5,617 nt of DNA from JBHIBA01 sp046758845 (lineage in GTDB: Bacteria; UBA8248; JACPRG01; G963555815), in the NCBI GenBank assembly GCA_046758845.1, contig JBHIBA010000306.1, forward strand, positions 1 to 5,617, written 5' to 3'. Position 1 is the stretch's first letter. Every line of letters starts with the position of its first letter. Below are positions 5,189 to 5,617 of the stretch, piece after piece. Position numbers and translations under genes: made by a program. Below the pieces are notes generated by a model that saw nothing but the letters and a program-made list of their open reading frames with translations, had not been told where the DNA came from and ran no database searches.

Positions 5189-5617
5189 GGAGAAGGTCGC
5201 AGAAATTTCGGAACTTCCTTCTTTGGATGAAATCCGCGGTCCGGCGACGCGGCGATCGGGCTTTGTCGGATGGCTCCGTTACTACCTGCCGGGCATCCTC
5301 TTAATCGCGGCCCTCATCGTTCTGTGGCACGCGCTATGGTACTTTGAGGCCTTTCAGGAACAGTACATCTCCAATCCCGTTCAGGTCTTCTGGACCTTCG
5401 TGGAACTGATCCGGACCGACCACCCGGAGGTCCAGCTCGTCAGCAACATGATCGCCAGCCTGAAGGCGCAGATCACCGGGTTTTTGCTGGGGGGGCTGGT
5501 GGGGATTCCGCTGGGCATCCTCATCGGTTCGGCTCGATTCGCGCGCCGACTCCTCATGCCGTTCATCCGATTCATCTATCCCATCCCGGGCATCGCCTGG
5601 GTGCCCTTCGCCATCCT
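5178..5617 (+). CDS. ABC transporter inner-membrane permease, SsuC/TauC-like, 3' end cut by the window
   Basis: Membrane channel subunit of the same importer, open to the window edge after 146 codons. The N-terminus is a charged cytoplasmic stretch of about 34 residues. A first membrane helix follows (about 37-56, LPGILLIAALIVLWHALWYF), then the SNPVQVFWTFVELI segment common to this family, and a second helix rich in glycine (about 98-117, GFLLGGLVGIPLGILIG). The read ends in YPIPGIAWVPFAI, matching the family segment P-I-P-x-x-A-W-x-P-x-A that leads into the coupling-helix (EAA) region, which lies beyond the edge. Family members are about 250-290 residues, so roughly half is present. The ATG at 5178 overlaps the ATPase gene by 11 bases, implying coupled translation; GGAAAAG at 5168-5174 is a weak ribosome binding site inside the ATPase gene. 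Confidence 0.92.
   Translation, partial: MVVEEKVAEISELPSLDEIRGPATRRSGFVGWLRYYLPGILLIAALIVLWHALWYFEAFQEQYISNPVQVFWTFVELIRTDHPEVQLVSNMIASLKAQITGFLLGGLVGIPLGILIGSARFARRLLMPFIRFIYPIPGIAWVPFAI

Overview
The window is GC-rich bacterial DNA carrying six protein genes, two of them cut by the window edges. I saw no tRNA, rRNA, CRISPR array, insertion sequence or transposase. Both substrate-binding proteins have a cleavable signal peptide without a lipobox cysteine. That points to a Gram-negative (diderm) cell with a periplasm, most likely a proteobacterium or one of the GC-rich, transporter-rich uncultured environmental phyla. The sequence does not settle the phylum.

Layout. Positions 1-874 (minus strand) hold the first 291 codons of a branched-chain amino acid/amide-type (LivK-like) periplasmic binding protein, which reads out of the window. 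A 294-bp divergent control region (875-1168) separates it from a plus-strand pair: an M29 aminopeptidase-like / NicX-like metalloenzyme (1169-2131) and a nitrilase-superfamily amidohydrolase (2128-3069). These two overlap by 4 bases (ATGA) and are almost certainly translationally coupled. A 282-bp gap (3070-3351) follows, rich in inverted repeats, with a perfect TTGACA box. After it comes an ABC import operon of the nitrate/sulfonate/taurine/pyrimidine class: binding protein (3352-4326), ATPase (4352-5188) and the start of the permease (5178 to the edge).

How the genes may work together (inference). Two unrelated importers flank a coupled pair of hydrolase-type enzymes. One simple reading is a scavenging locus: an importer brings in a small nitrogenous compound (amide, carbamoyl compound, N-heterocycle or modified peptide), the M29/NicX-like enzyme opens or trims it, and the nitrilase-family enzyme releases ammonia or a carbamoyl group. 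The substrate cannot be read from the sequence. Nothing here is clearly a new system. The points most worth a second look are the coupled enzyme pair, a Cys-Cys pair in the second binding protein at the place where THI5 proteins carry CCCFC, the inverted repeat inside the predicted transporter promoter, and the hairpin between the binding-protein and ATPase genes.
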